Program-made: the position numbers and the translations under genes
Assembly (NCBI GenBank): GCA_032622095.1
Contig: CP136064.1
Coordinates: 275,115,614 to 275,179,613, forward strand
Direction of reading: 5' to 3'
Length of the DNA: 64,000 nucleotides
Source of the DNA: Siphonodentalium dalli
Lineage: Eukaryota; Mollusca; Scaphopoda; Gadilida; Siphonodentaliidae
Shown: positions 22,343-32,890 of the stretch, one piece after another
Layout of the letters: each line of letters starts with the position of its first letter
How positions within the stretch are numbered: position 1 is the stretch's first letter
Notes under the pieces: model-generated
Seen by the model: the letters and a program-made list of their open reading frames with translations, nothing else
Database searches by the model: none
Told to the model about the DNA's origin: nothing

Positions 22343-22744
22343 CATGTTTCTATCCCTTTCGCAACTGGAAATAATTCTCAGTTTGGGTAAATGCTTTATA
22401 TAATATATATACAGCATCATTTATGTTCTTACTCTGCCATTAAGCGCCATTGATTTTAATGCCAATCGGGAGATTGAACCCTGACATTATGGTTGCATCT
22501 GTCAGATCCCATTCCGGTTGCCGGAAGTACATGAAAGTAGGTCGACAAATGACCTAAATGCTTGAATACGAACGTTATATGCCCGTATATACACATGTCT
22601 GTTCAAGTCACCAAACTGCACTATCTTGCCCGACCCTAGTGATGGCTCAAGCATTTTTGGTTGGCCTGCAGAATATATATATAGCCAGTTAAAACAATTT
22701 CAAAAAAATAATACGCATACGGGCATGGTTATTTTGAACCCAAT

Positions 22745-22854
22745 CAATCAATTCAATTTTATTCATCTCATCATCGTGTTGATATACATAATACATATGT
22801 GTTAATAAATATATGATAAATTGTGTGCGCATGCGTGCAGGTTGTGTATTGGTT

Positions 22855-22889
<35 letters not shown>

Positions 22890-23440
22890 TACATGAAATT
22901 CGTCGCCCAATTCTGAATGACACAAGGTATGTATACATTTTCTCTCAGAATAGTCTAGATCGCTCCAAGATCCAGTTTCAACTGGGAGGTGGTGGTTTCT
23001 TGTGCTTGACACGAGTTTATTATTTACGCTACTAAGGTACTTTTCTATGCCGAAATCTTGCTAGATTATTCTATAGAAGGCGTTTTACTTGAAGTTGAGG
23101 TGCAGCCCCTCCATTTTTAGACATATGTATATCTTCCAGTTTGTGTTTAATGGAGGCATTGAAACCATAAAGGCTATGAATATATTGGTCGTTCCAGATG
23201 TATCTCATACCTAAATTGTTAAGAGTTGTTTTTATATCAATTATCCATGGGTTGTTGGCAACTTGTTGCAAATATTTCTTGAATATCTAGTATAGAAAAC
23301 ATAATATAAAATTAGTGGTAGACGTTTACATTCCATTCATTGTGAGTAAGTTCAGAGTAACCTGCCCCAATATGAGCGCGTAAGTCTTAATTTGGACTGT
23401 TATTGTGAATATACCGGTTTCGCTGTATACAAAAAGATCA
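22745..23440 (-). mobile_element. Decayed LINE-A C-terminal fragment
   Basis: Minus-strand pieces read STRNHHLPVETGSWSDLDYS and then GDEFHV, matching RNHHLPIESGSW and GDEFHV of LINE-A. Further upstream NNPWIIDIKTTLNNLGMRYI matches its NNPWIANVHKLLNELGMGGI. The fragment ends near 22745 with the same (TTGAA)-like tail. A (TA)n microsatellite at 22859-22887 has grown inside the zinc-knuckle region. Confidence 0.85.
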
Positions 23441-23462
23441 ATCTATTTACTCATTTCATTCA

Positions 23463-23595
23463 GCCGTCAACTGGTGACTAAGTGCGGCTGCTCTCTGTGT
23501 CGTTCCCGAGAACATAGCCGCCCCCGTGCCGTCAGTTGGTGAGTAAGTGCGGCCGCTCTCTGGGTCGTTCCTGAGAACATAGCCGCCCCGGTGCA
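23463..23595. repeat. ~66-bp tandem duplication
   Basis: Two units share TAAGTGCGGC, GCTCTCTG, GTCGTTCC and GAGAACATAGCCGCCCC. GC content is higher than in the flanks. Confidence 0.85.
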
Positions 23596-24080
23596 CGGCG
23601 TGACGCCTCAGATACAGAATATGTGTTCGTCTCTAATCCCCGCTGATGCGGTCGATGTATTGCCGGAACTGCACGCGGTGATCACGCTGAGCTTAACAAT
23701 CCACGCTTGGGGTACCCAAATGCAGGGTTTCTTTTATTATTGGGTCGCACTACGTGACCCGGTGCCGTCCCAAGCCCACGGATGCGGGATTCAGGATATT
23801 ATCAGGCGGTACGCGTATTTATATCCCACTGTTAACAACTGGCACTCCGGGTTTGATATGCCCTTGTAATTTCAGCGATATTCAACATAAAGACTTGTAT
23901 ACCAGCTTTTATAGCACACAATTACACCTGTTTTTATTATTGTCCAAATGACATGATTATTTGTATGTAATTCAGTCCATACTATACCTTTGCTAAAGTT
24001 ATGGATACTACTTCAGCAAAGGTGTCAAAACTATGATATCAGTGTACAATTACTAAATATGTGTTAATTCCTTATTTTCT
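23596..24080. other. No supported gene
   Basis: A 92-codon ORF starts at 23591 but shows no domain, splice context or compositional support. Nothing else is recognised. Confidence 0.4.
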
Positions 24081-24195
24081 TAACTGGTACGCAGGATTCG
24101 CCCCTCTCTGTTAACTGGCATTCATGATTCACCCCTCTCTGTTAAATGGCATTCTGTATTCAATATCTCTGTTAAATGGCACTCATAATTCATGG
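24081..24195. repeat. ~33-bp degenerate tandem repeat
   Basis: About four units of the form TTAACTGGCATTCATGATTC plus ACCCCTCTCTG. The wording is similar to the repeats at 27450-27760. Confidence 0.75.
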
Positions 24196-24387
24196 GGGTA
24201 TTAGTGACACACTCAGTACAGGGACAAGTCACATGGGTACAGCTATGAGCGGAAATAAGAGGGGAAGACGCATTCCTACTGACGCAGGGACGCAGAGAGG
24301 ATGACCAGGTGTAATCGGGGAGCAGATCAAAGTGAAGCCTAGATACATCTTCTCACCCAGCCACAGAATGCGTCCAGCCATCCAAAG

Positions 24388-24455
24388 CCCTAACCACCAT
24401 ACAGTAGCAGCGCCACCTACCGGCGGAACCACCATACAGTAGCAGCGCCACCTAC
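24388..24455. repeat. ~34-bp tandem duplication
   Basis: AACCACCATACAGTAGCAGC followed by GCCACCTAC occurs twice in tandem. Confidence 0.9.
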
Positions 24456-25145
24456 AGGGACAGCGGTATTACACCTGCCACATAGGTTCGACGTGTAGCT
24501 CGATTCGCCCATAGGGACCTTAATTAGAAGAAAACATTTACATAAACATAAATACATGTATATAAATATACATAAAGGAACGACGACTGGCGGTATCCAA
24601 TTTCACAAAATCGTTGCATTTCTGACTTACTGCAGCGATTATGACCGGGTAAATGGTATTTTCGCGTATATTCTTAACATCTTTACCCTGTCCAATTCAG
24701 TGGAATATCGATATAAACCTGTTGTATACATGAAGAGATATAAATATTTATTGGCAAACGTTTGGTATGGCCTTTTTACAACGTCTCCGTGGATTTACCA
24801 CATTATAAGACTCCATCACAAACGGAGGACTCATCCTTCACCGTCCCGAAGACCACACGGTACCATGATCCGGGATCGCTGATTGGGAACGAGGAATTGA
24901 GGAAATTCAAGGGAGGCAATTTAAAGCAACTAAGAAACTGATAAACGAAGGAGTAGACTCCACCATGAAGTATACCTCTTTCCACCCCTCAAAAACAATT
25001 ACACCAACCTAATCAGATGAGCAACCTTCAAAGAAAAGAAAGGAGAAGAAAGATATCTGCATTTGATTTTGACATGTATTTCAGTGAATCAATACTATGA
25101 ACGACGAAGGAGGGGACCATTCGGTCATCTCCAACATCTCCTGGG
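24456..25145. other. No supported gene; retroposon-like tail motif
   Basis: The end of this stretch (25112-25140) carries GGGACCATTCGGTC...CTGGGTAGCC, similar to the block after the ORF inside the hAT element. A short lysine- and glutamate-rich reading (24894-24990) is too short to assign. Confidence 0.35.
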
Positions 25146-25420
25146 TAGCCTTACTCAATCACAACGTTTGTTTAGTTTATTACTGGAACATGCGTCGTGA
25201 TAGCCTTACCCAATCACAACGTTTGTTTAGTTTATTACTGGAACATGCGTCGTGATAGCCTTACCCAATCACAACGTTTGTTTAGTTTATTACTGGAACA
25301 TGCGTCGTGATAGCCTTACCCAATCACAACGTTTGTTTAGTTTATTACTGGAACATGCGTCGTGATAGCCTTACCCAATCACAACGTTTGTTTAGTTTAT
25401 TACTGGAACATGCGTCGTAA
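25146..25420. repeat. 55-bp minisatellite, 5 units
   Basis: Five almost identical units of TAGCCTTACCCAATCACAAC, GTTTGTTTAGTTTATTACTG and GAACATGCGTCGTGA. There are no spacers of varying sequence between units, so this is not CRISPR-like. Confidence 0.95.
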
Positions 25421-25453
25421 AACTAAAGATATGTATTCTGTCTCGCCTCTGCG

Positions 25454-25810
25454 TTAACCCTTTACCCAACAAACCGGCCAAAACCGGCCAAATAAAGCTT
25501 CAACAGCCTAAAATATCTTCGGTCTGTCTCAATAGAACCATACAAATATGGATATCATTGGAACCGGCTCCTTGACCACATTGTGATAGTTACAGTTATG
25601 CCCTGTGCCAATGCATTCTCTTATATATGCGAGTCGACCATAGGTCGCCTCGCATATATAAGAGAATGCATTGGCCTAAAAAAAATCTTTTTACCATTTT
25701 TAATGTGTTAAGCCAATGCATTCTCTTATATATGCGAGGCGACCTATGGTCGACTCGCATATATAAGAGAATGCATTGGCACAGGGCCCTTCTGTTGGGT
25801 AAAGGGTTAA
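25454..25810 (-). mobile_element. piggyBac-type palindromic MITE, copy 3
   Basis: Full TTAACCCTTTACCCAAC ends and both hairpins are present. The spacer between hairpins is shortened by about 50 bp compared with copy 1. Confidence 0.9.
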
Positions 25811-25854
25811 ACTTAAATAAGCTGGAAACTTGCTATGACTTCAGCAAGGGTTGT

Positions 25855-26371
25855 TATATTCTATATATATTTGCGAATGCATGTCTGTCTGTCTGTCGAC
25901 TATATATATTAACATCTGTTGGGCCTACCAGAGGTAACATTTTACAATGAAGATAATGGTGCATGTTACAAGTTTATATACTGACGGTGTCAGTGATGCA
26001 GGGGACGACACCAGATTCCATGATTTATTGTTGGTCGCCGATTTCCAAAAAATGTTGTTAAATGAAGAAACCTAAATGGCGCCTCATGTGGGGATTGGGG
26101 AGGGGCGCCAACATTAATAAACCGCTTCTTATTATATAGTCATCTCCATGATATATGGAATCTACTGGCGTGGTTTAAAGATACCCAAGTGGCTCCATCC
26201 ATGTCGGGTGGGGGTTGTGGATGGGGCCCAACACTTGATAACCACTTTTTTTGTCGTTGGTTTCCACCAAACGTAATTATACTGTGTAGTCATTATTCGA
26301 CTTATTTATATAATGGTATAGTTTAAATGTTCACCAATGACGCCATCTGAGTCAGGGGTATAGAGGGGTAT
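25855..26371 (-). mobile_element. Second Helentron-like fragment, minus orientation
   Basis: On the minus strand it ends ACAGACAGACAGACATGC, then ATTCGCAAATATATATAG, matching the terminus at 13.93 kb. Upstream are about two ~145-bp-type units with CGTTTGGTGGAAACCAACGA, ATGGATGGAGCCACTTGG and TTTTTTGGAAATCGGCGACC. Confidence 0.6.
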
Positions 26372-26375
26372 AGTA

Positions 26376-26898
26376 CACTCTTAGAACAAATGTGTATAAA
26401 TACTACACAATATGTGTTACATTTGATCTTAAACAAAATTGTGTAGAAATGCAACATGACATAAATGTGTCGGTGGAATTTTCTCAACATTGAATATGAG
26501 TGAATATCTGAGTATATTATATTTAATAGATGAGATATGTTCTATTTGAGACATAAACCTCGTAAAAGCTGCCATAATACAAAATTGGCAGCTGCTTTAA
26601 AACTTTGAGCTACACAATTATGTGTTGTTCAGTTTTGACACAAACATAGTGTAAAACAAAGTTTAAAGCTGCTGCCAATTGTTTGTTCTGTGGTAGCCTT
26701 TACGAGTTTTGTGTCTCCAATAAAACACATTTCATCTAATAACTATGATACGCTCACATATTCAATCATATTCAACATTGATGATATTCCACCGACACAT
26801 TTAATAATTATATGTCATGTGTCATCTCTATACAATTTTGTTTAAGATCAAATGTAACACATTTTGTGTAGTATTTATACACATTTGTTCTAAGAGTG
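26376..26898. mobile_element. 523-bp full-length foldback MITE with TA target
   Basis: TA precedes 26376 and follows 26898. The ends are CACTCTTAGAACAAATGTG and its reverse complement. The inverted similarity continues through the element (GATCTTAAACAAAATTGTGT, CTCGTAAAAGCTGCCAT and their complements) to a centre near 26637. It is non-coding. A TA duplication suits mariner-like or ISL2EU-like elements; I cannot decide between them. Confidence 0.85.
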
Positions 26899-26900
26899 TA

Positions 26901-27386
26901 GTCTACACTGTGAAACCGTGATAGTAGTATATAAAGAATATAGATTGCAGTTTCGTGTATTTATCGACCTATCTTAACACTCCTCCCAGATTGTTTAATT
27001 CGAAGGTTTAAATGGAACATGCCCGATTGAGCATATATGACAAGGTACATGTTCTCTCTAAGAGTTTGTCTGTATATGTTCTCTCAAGGTAGTTGTCCGT
27101 TGCGGGTATATTTATCTCTGGTAGTTTGTCTGTGTGCGGGTATATTTTCTCTTTGAGAGTTTGTCAACCTCCAAGTTATGTTGGATCAGTACAAATATTC
27201 ACGAGAATTAGCCGATGACGAAATAACTGTCATCAAATTTACAAACCAATTACGAAGATTCAATAAATATTAGGGTAAAATAATGATGTTTATATTAGAT
27301 TGTTTCAATTGACAAGCATGTTCGCAAGAGAACCAGAGTACCGATTATTGTACATTACTGCGAATTGGTTCGGCATATTTGCAAAA
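26901..27386. other. No supported gene
   Basis: Short imperfect repeats of GGTATATTTTCTCT and GAGTTTGTC are present around 27040-27175. Nothing coding was seen. Confidence 0.4.
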
Positions 27387-27437
27387 TGTGTCGCGGGCGT
27401 TCGATGTTTGTATTTTCGAAAAAGAACGAGGAATGTT
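27387..27437. repeat. Single-copy relative of the 27-bp minisatellite
   Basis: TGTCGCGGGCGTTCGATGTT through GAACGAGGAATGTT matches the right border of the array at 28655-28702, but here the unit occurs once. Confidence 0.8.
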
Positions 27438-27449
27438 GTAAATAAGAAT

Positions 27450-27765
27450 TAATTAGGGTGTCACCCTACCCCCCCCCCCATGATGGTGTCACCTTTACCC
27501 CCTACCCCATGAATCCTGAATACAGAGAGGGTGTCATCCCCTACCCACATGCATCCCGAACACTATAGTTAACAGAGAGGGTGTCACCCCATTCGCCTAT
27601 ATATATGAATTATGTATACCAGTAACAGAGAGGGTGTTTCGCCCCAACCCCACGAATCCTGAACACCAGTTAACAGACATCGGTGTCATGCCCCTACCCC
27701 ATGAATACTGAATACCAGGTAAACAGAGAAGGGTGAACAGTGCGAACCGGTTATATTGAATACAA
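27450..27765. repeat. Degenerate ~50-bp tandem repeat
   Basis: Recurring CAGAGAGGGTGTCA, CCCCTACCCCATGAATCC and GAATACCAG(T)TAACAGA blocks at irregular spacing. Confidence 0.7.
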
Positions 27766-27970
27766 GTAATGGTAATTCCACCTTAATATTAAATAGTTCA
27801 CACATTATATTGAAGAAATATCCATAACACATCAAGATGCATGAGGCTGAATTATATCAAAATTGCGATTTTGTCTAAGAAATAATCAGAATTTAAACAA
27901 GTTTATGGTATGACATCTGCGTATACCGGCCTTGTTGTTGAATCCTGAATACCGATTAAAATTGGCGTAT

Positions 27971-28186
27971 GAATCCAGAGTACCAGTATGTTATATCAGA
28001 GGGTGTGAATCCAGAGTACCAGTATGTTATATCAGAGGGTGTGAATCCAGAGTACCAGTATGTTATATCAGAGGGTGTGAATCCAGAGTACCAGTATGTT
28101 ATATCAGAGGGTATGAATCCAGAGAACAAGTATGTTATATCAGAGGGTGTGAATCCAGAGTACCAGTATGTTAACAGAGGGGTGTA
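27971..28186. repeat. 36-bp minisatellite, 6 units
   Basis: Six units of GAATCCAGAGTACCAGTATG plus TTATATCAGAGGGTGT, the last one worn. Open frames on both strands result from the multiple-of-three period. Confidence 0.95.
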
Positions 28187-28286
28187 AATCCTGCGTACTA
28201 CCACTTCACAATAACTATATAGTTAATTCCTCTATTCCAAGCCGTGTCATCTTCATGGCCAGGAAACTACGTCACTAATGCTGGCA

Positions 28287-28674
28287 AAAATGTGCCGTCG
28301 CGGGCGTTCGATTAAAATGTGCCGTCGCGGGCGTTCGATTAAAATGTGCCGTCGCGGGCGTTCGATTAAAATGTGCCGTCGCGGGCGTTCGATTAAAATG
28401 TGCCGTCGCGGGCGTTAGATTAAAATGTGCCGTCGCGGGCGTTCGATTAAAATGTGCCGTCGCGGGCGTTCGATTAAAATGTGCCGTCGCGGGCGTTAGA
28501 TTAAAATGTGCCGTCGCGGGCGTTCGATTAAAATGTGCCGTCGCGGGCGTTAGATTAAAATGTGCCGTCGCGGGCGTTAGATTAAAATGTGCCGTCGCGG
28601 GCGTTCGATTAAAATGTGCCGTCGCGGGCGTATTATGTACATACCTGAAATGTGCCGTCGCGGGCGTTCGATTT
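28287..28674. repeat. 27-bp minisatellite, 14 units
   Basis: Units are AAAATGTGCCGTCGCGGGCG plus TTCGATT or TTAGATT; the two variants alternate irregularly. The last unit is separated by a short insert (TATTATGTACATACCTG). A 158-codon minus-strand ORF across it is a repeat artefact. Confidence 0.95.
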
Positions 28675-28711
28675 TTGGATTTTCGAAAAGAACGAGGAAT
28701 GTTACTAATGT

Positions 28712-29200
28712 TTAACCCTTTACCCAACAAACCGGCCAAATAAAGCTTCAACAGCCTAAACTATCTTGGGTCTGTCTCAATAGAACCATACAAATATGGA
28801 TATCATTGGAACCGGCTCCTTGACCACATTGCGATAGTTACAGTTATGCCATGTGCCAATGCATTCTCTTATATATGCGAGTCGACCATAGGTCGCCTCG
28901 CATATATAAGATAATGCATTGGCCTAAAAAATCTTTTTTTAACACTTTTTACCATTTTTTCTTACATTCTTTAACAATTTTTTAATTTTTAATGTGTTAA
29001 GCCAATGCATTCTCTTATATATGCGAGGCGACCTATGGTCGACTCGCATATATAAGAGAATGCATTGGCACACGGCCCTTCTATTTTTTACCCTGTGCCA
29101 ATGCATTCTCTTATATATGCGAGTCGACCATAGGTCGCCTCGCATATATAAGAGAATGCATTGGCCTAACAATTTTTTAAAAATAAATGTTTCTTACAAT
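28712..29200 (-). mobile_element. piggyBac-type MITE copy 4, fused to a second hairpin unit
   Basis: The left end and both hairpins match copy 2. Where TGTTGGGTAAAGGGTTAA should close the element, TATTTTTTACCCTGTG and a third hairpin follow, as at 15961. This is either an insertion into the terminus or recombination between the two hairpin families. Confidence 0.8.
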
Positions 29201-29442
29201 TTTAGGAACACCCATTACATGTTTGAGTTGCGTTTGGTTTTCAATATCGGGGCACAATCGATACCTATTTTCCTTGTAAATTTCAGTTATAAATATGAGT
29301 TTTTAACGATTACTGAATTTTTAATAAGGGCATTGTGAATTTTCACAGCTCATGTACTAATTTATCCCATTAGACAAACGTGTATATATGTTGTAAATTC
29401 TTTCAAACAAATCTCAGTTATTTAGTCAAAGTATACGTTGTA

Positions 29443-29603
29443 TATTATACAGTTATTGCATTGTTTCGAGGTTGACACGAGGAATTGTCAACCCGAGGAA
29501 GTCAATATTCACCAAGGCCGTAGGCCGAGGTGAATATTGACTTCCAAGGGCTGGCAATTCCTCGTGTCAACAAAGAAACAATGCGATAACTGTTTTATTA
29601 TAT
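29443..29603. repeat. Palindromic foldback element P2
   Basis: Arms TACAGTTATTGCATTG and CAATGCGATAACTG face each other. The centre is GGCCGTAGGCC at 29516-29526, flanked by CACCAA/GAGGTG. The outer ends match P3. Confidence 0.85.
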
Positions 29604-30046
29604 GAAACGCGCTTTGATTGGACAAGACGTTGTGACGTTGAACGTCGCTGGGAAAATCCTATCTATTTTCAGGTCTGATAATATGTATTATTATATGACC
29701 ATTACTTTCTACTCCAAATCCCATAGTAAATTGCCATGCCTAATTATGAATAATTCCCAATGTCCACTGCTCCTTTTATACCTTTTATAGCGCCACAGGT
29801 TAATATAACGCTTAGCAGGTTAATATAACATTCCGCTGACCTCTTACTATAAATAGATCTGGGTTTTCCCTACGCGCTAAATGTGACAGCCAATGACGTT
29901 GCGTACATTACGAATGGGGCGTTGCGTACATTACGAATGGGGAATCTTATCGCTTCGATATACCGATGATTTTGAAAATGAAAGAGAAGTGTTTATCATT
30001 TATCATATCTGAGTAGATTTCCCTTGCATTTGATATAATCGCCCGT

Positions 30047-30210
30047 CATATAATAAAACAGTTATTGCATTCCTCCTTGGTTAACATAAGGAATTATCAA
30101 CCCTCGGAAGTTGATATTCACCGCGGCCTTCGGCCTTGGTGAATATCAACTTCCTCGGGTTGATAATTCCTTATGTTAACCTCGGAGGAATGCAATAATT
30201 GTATAATGTT
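30047..30210. repeat. Palindromic foldback element P3
   Basis: Near-perfect arms starting TCATATAATAAAACAGTTAT and ending ATGCAATAATTGTATAATG. The centre is GGCCTTCGGCC at 30125-30135. Shares ends with P2, about 600 bp away, and part of its start with P4. Confidence 0.88.
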
Positions 30211-30340
30211 AACCCCTGAAGTATCTGACGTCACTCAGAATTGTTATTAACCTCTTGTTTGATTAATGAGGTGAACATCATTAGATATCTCGATTTTTTT
30301 CGTTACGTTTTAACATAGGAATTGGGAAAGAAACTTATGA

Positions 30341-30522
30341 TCATATAATAAATAGAGGATCTACAACGAGTCCCCAGTTTATAGGGGAATTTACAAAACG
30401 AGTTCAGTAAATTGGGTCTGGACCGAGCCTTTGGCGAGGTCCCTACCTAATTTACTGAACGAGTTTTTTGTAAATTTCGCTATAAACTGGGGAGGAGTAG
30501 TAGATTCTATTTATTACATGAT
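30341..30522. repeat. Palindromic foldback element P4
   Basis: Arms begin TCATATAATAAATAGAGGAT and end ATTCTATTTATTACATGATC. The centre GACCGAGCCTTTGGCGAGGTC lies at 30421-30441 (21 bp), exactly midway. Confidence 0.88.
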
Positions 30523-32140
30523 CCAAAACCTCGACAAAACATGCTTAAATCAACAGATGGGACGCGAAACTGACATTCTTCTATAAGGCATGCAATGTCG
30601 TTTCACGCAACTATGCGTTGTTTGCCCGCGTAAAGAAATAGTCCCAGATAAATAAAGACTCTTTGGTATATTTAATGGCGTATATTTAATGACATAACTT
30701 TTCAAACTCTTCATTCAGTATAGTTTGTTGAAAAAATATTGGAAGCCATAGTATTTTTGAGACGTAGAGTGCGGAAGGTAAACAGACGACAAACCGGAAG
30801 TCAAAGGTCACCTGGCACTATTTGCTGTTATTAAACGAGCGTTTAATATCACAAATTATAGAATGGGTTTATTTAATGAAATACGAGAAGGATCATGTAA
30901 TAAAGAGATATCATGCACCCTTCTGGATTACCATTGTGATGCGAGTTTTTAAATATAATCGGACACACGTGTCACCTGGTGTCCGATTCGTATATTCATT
31001 ATACTGATTGGATATAGTATATATCTAACGCGATGCGAAACAGGTTTTTGTTTTACATAGGCGCACTGTCTGTATTTGCAAGAAATAATTTAAACTCAGG
31101 TCGATGTGGCCAATAATAACCATGTAATTAAATTAATTAAACACATAATTGCAGATAAGAGCATTCAGTAATTTTGATCAATCCATGACGATTGTCGTCA
31201 ATTTTTCTTTAAAATTAATGGGGTGTGAGGGAATAATCGATTATTACCGATAGGATATAACAATAGACCGCATTATTTATTGATAATTTGAAATTACTTG
31301 CCGAAGAAATCGGTCAACGTTATAAGAAATGAGACTTGGTTTACGCACATTGAAACATTGATCACTCATATTGATGCATTGCCATCACAAATCTGACACA
31401 AATCTAACAATAGTGAATAGTCAGGGGCATTGTGTAATGTAAGGTAATCCTTGTTATATACTGGTAGTACAGTGCCATGTTTATAAAGATTGAATTAATG
31501 TATATGAGTAACACTTCCCTCTACATTTTCTAGTTATTACTAGACAGAGGAAGTGTAAAGGTGTTTCATTGTCCATGCTTACACTGATTTGAACAAAAAA
31601 ATTGTTGACCTTACAATTGAGAAAAGTTATTAAAATAGATGGTATTGAAGGTTGAAATATATATCCTTCATTACATATTTTTCTTAACTGTTATTCAGTA
31701 TTCTCCCCCAATAAGTTATCTAGTATTCAGGGTTCAACCGTGTGTGACACCATATAGTCATATCAAATTTCCATATGTGTTCAATGCAACAAACGCTCCT
31801 CGTTTCCCCATATCAGGGATCGACTTAAAAGGAACATATTTTTGGTTCCATTTTCAGGTTTTTCTAACGTATACGACTTGTATACGTATTATATCTGTGG
31901 TACCTTATACTCCTATTAAATTCGCCAAGTGCTATATATAGTTCGAGCACACATCGGTGCCCGCATCTAAAATGAATTTTAACTAGAGTAATTCGCCCTT
32001 GGATCTGAAAAATGAATAAAAATATCTTAATTCAATTTTCAAACCGTCTTGAAATTTTGGCCCAGTGGTACATGATTTAGGCAAAAAAGAAAACGACTGA
32101 TGCATGCATTTGTCGGCATTAAAGTATATATCATGGTGAG
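30523..32140. other. No supported gene
   Basis: AT-rich DNA. Open stretches (for example 30822-31007 and 31639-31941) have no family signature. I see nothing else. Confidence 0.45.
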
Positions 32141-32142
32141 TA

Positions 32143-32283
32143 AACCAGCATTTACACATCTCTTAAACCAGCATTTACACATCTCTTAAGCCAGCATTTA
32201 CACATATCTTAAACCAGCATTTACACATCTCTTAAACCAGCATTTACACATCTCTTAAACCAGCATTTACACATCTCTTAAAC
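32143..32283. repeat. 23-bp minisatellite, 6 units
   Basis: Six units of AAACCAGCATTTACACATCT plus CTT, directly left of a LINE fragment. Confidence 0.95.
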
Positions 32284-32296
32284 TCTTTCATTCCTG

Positions 32297-32770
32297 CATC
32301 ACACCATCTATAATGTATGGGTCAGAATTGACAATACGTTATTTCATGATTAAAGATTCAACTGTAATTGAGAAATGTACGCGCCTTTCCCCGTACAGTT
32401 GATCAGCTGCTTGTAAAAATTGCTAGACTAATTTTAGGGACAGGAGCAAATTCAGTCAAATTGGCTTGTCTCGGTGAACTGGGCCTGTATCCGTTAAATC
32501 TCGATGGTCTTAAAAGGAGTGTAAATTTGTGGCAGTATAATTATGTCCGACTCGTTACTCAGGCAATAGTCAAAATAACGAAGGTCGTAAAATAAGATCA
32601 GAATTCTGTATTACAGTTAGAAAATTTCCAATTGAAATTGGTATTGAGCATGTATGGACTATTCACTATGATAATAATTCAGATTAAAACAATTAATACA
32701 GGATAGATTATCTCTTTAAGTGTGAAAATAATCGAAATGGAAATAGACTCAGATTCTATAGAACACTTTA
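32297..32770 (+). mobile_element. LINE C-terminal fragment
   Basis: Plus-strand pieces read PSIMYGSEL, then LLVKIARLILGTGANSVKLA and CLGELGLYPLNLDGLKRSV, then LRKFPIEIG. These are the order and wording of the post-RT region of APE-type LINEs (YGSE, GELG.YP, FPIE.G). At least two frame changes and stops are present. Confidence 0.8.
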
Positions 32771-32774
32771 CCCT

Positions 32775-32890
32775 TCCATGACTGAAGCTTCTGAAATTTT
32801 GCGAAACCATGTGCCAATTCATTCTCTTATATATGCGAGTCGCCCATAGGGCGTCTCGCATATATAAGATAATACATTGGCCTAACAATA
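32775..32890. mobile_element. Worn hairpin MITE, second subfamily
   Basis: TTTACCCTTCCATGACTGAA and TTTTGCGAAACCATG precede a hairpin (AATTCATTCTCTTATATATG... pairing with ...CATATATAAGATAATACATT). The left flank resembles that of 19561-19610. Confidence 0.65.

Noticed and set aside
23591-23869. 92-codon ORF after the 66-bp repeat
   Set aside because: No motif and no splice or expression signals; only a local GC rise keeps it open.
25146-25420. CRISPR-like direct repeats
   Set aside because: Units are contiguous without unique spacers, and the surroundings are eukaryotic.
28275-28751. 158-codon minus-strand ORF of repeated TPATAHF
   Set aside because: It is the 27-bp minisatellite read in frame; the period is a multiple of three. 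No promoter, splice or family evidence.
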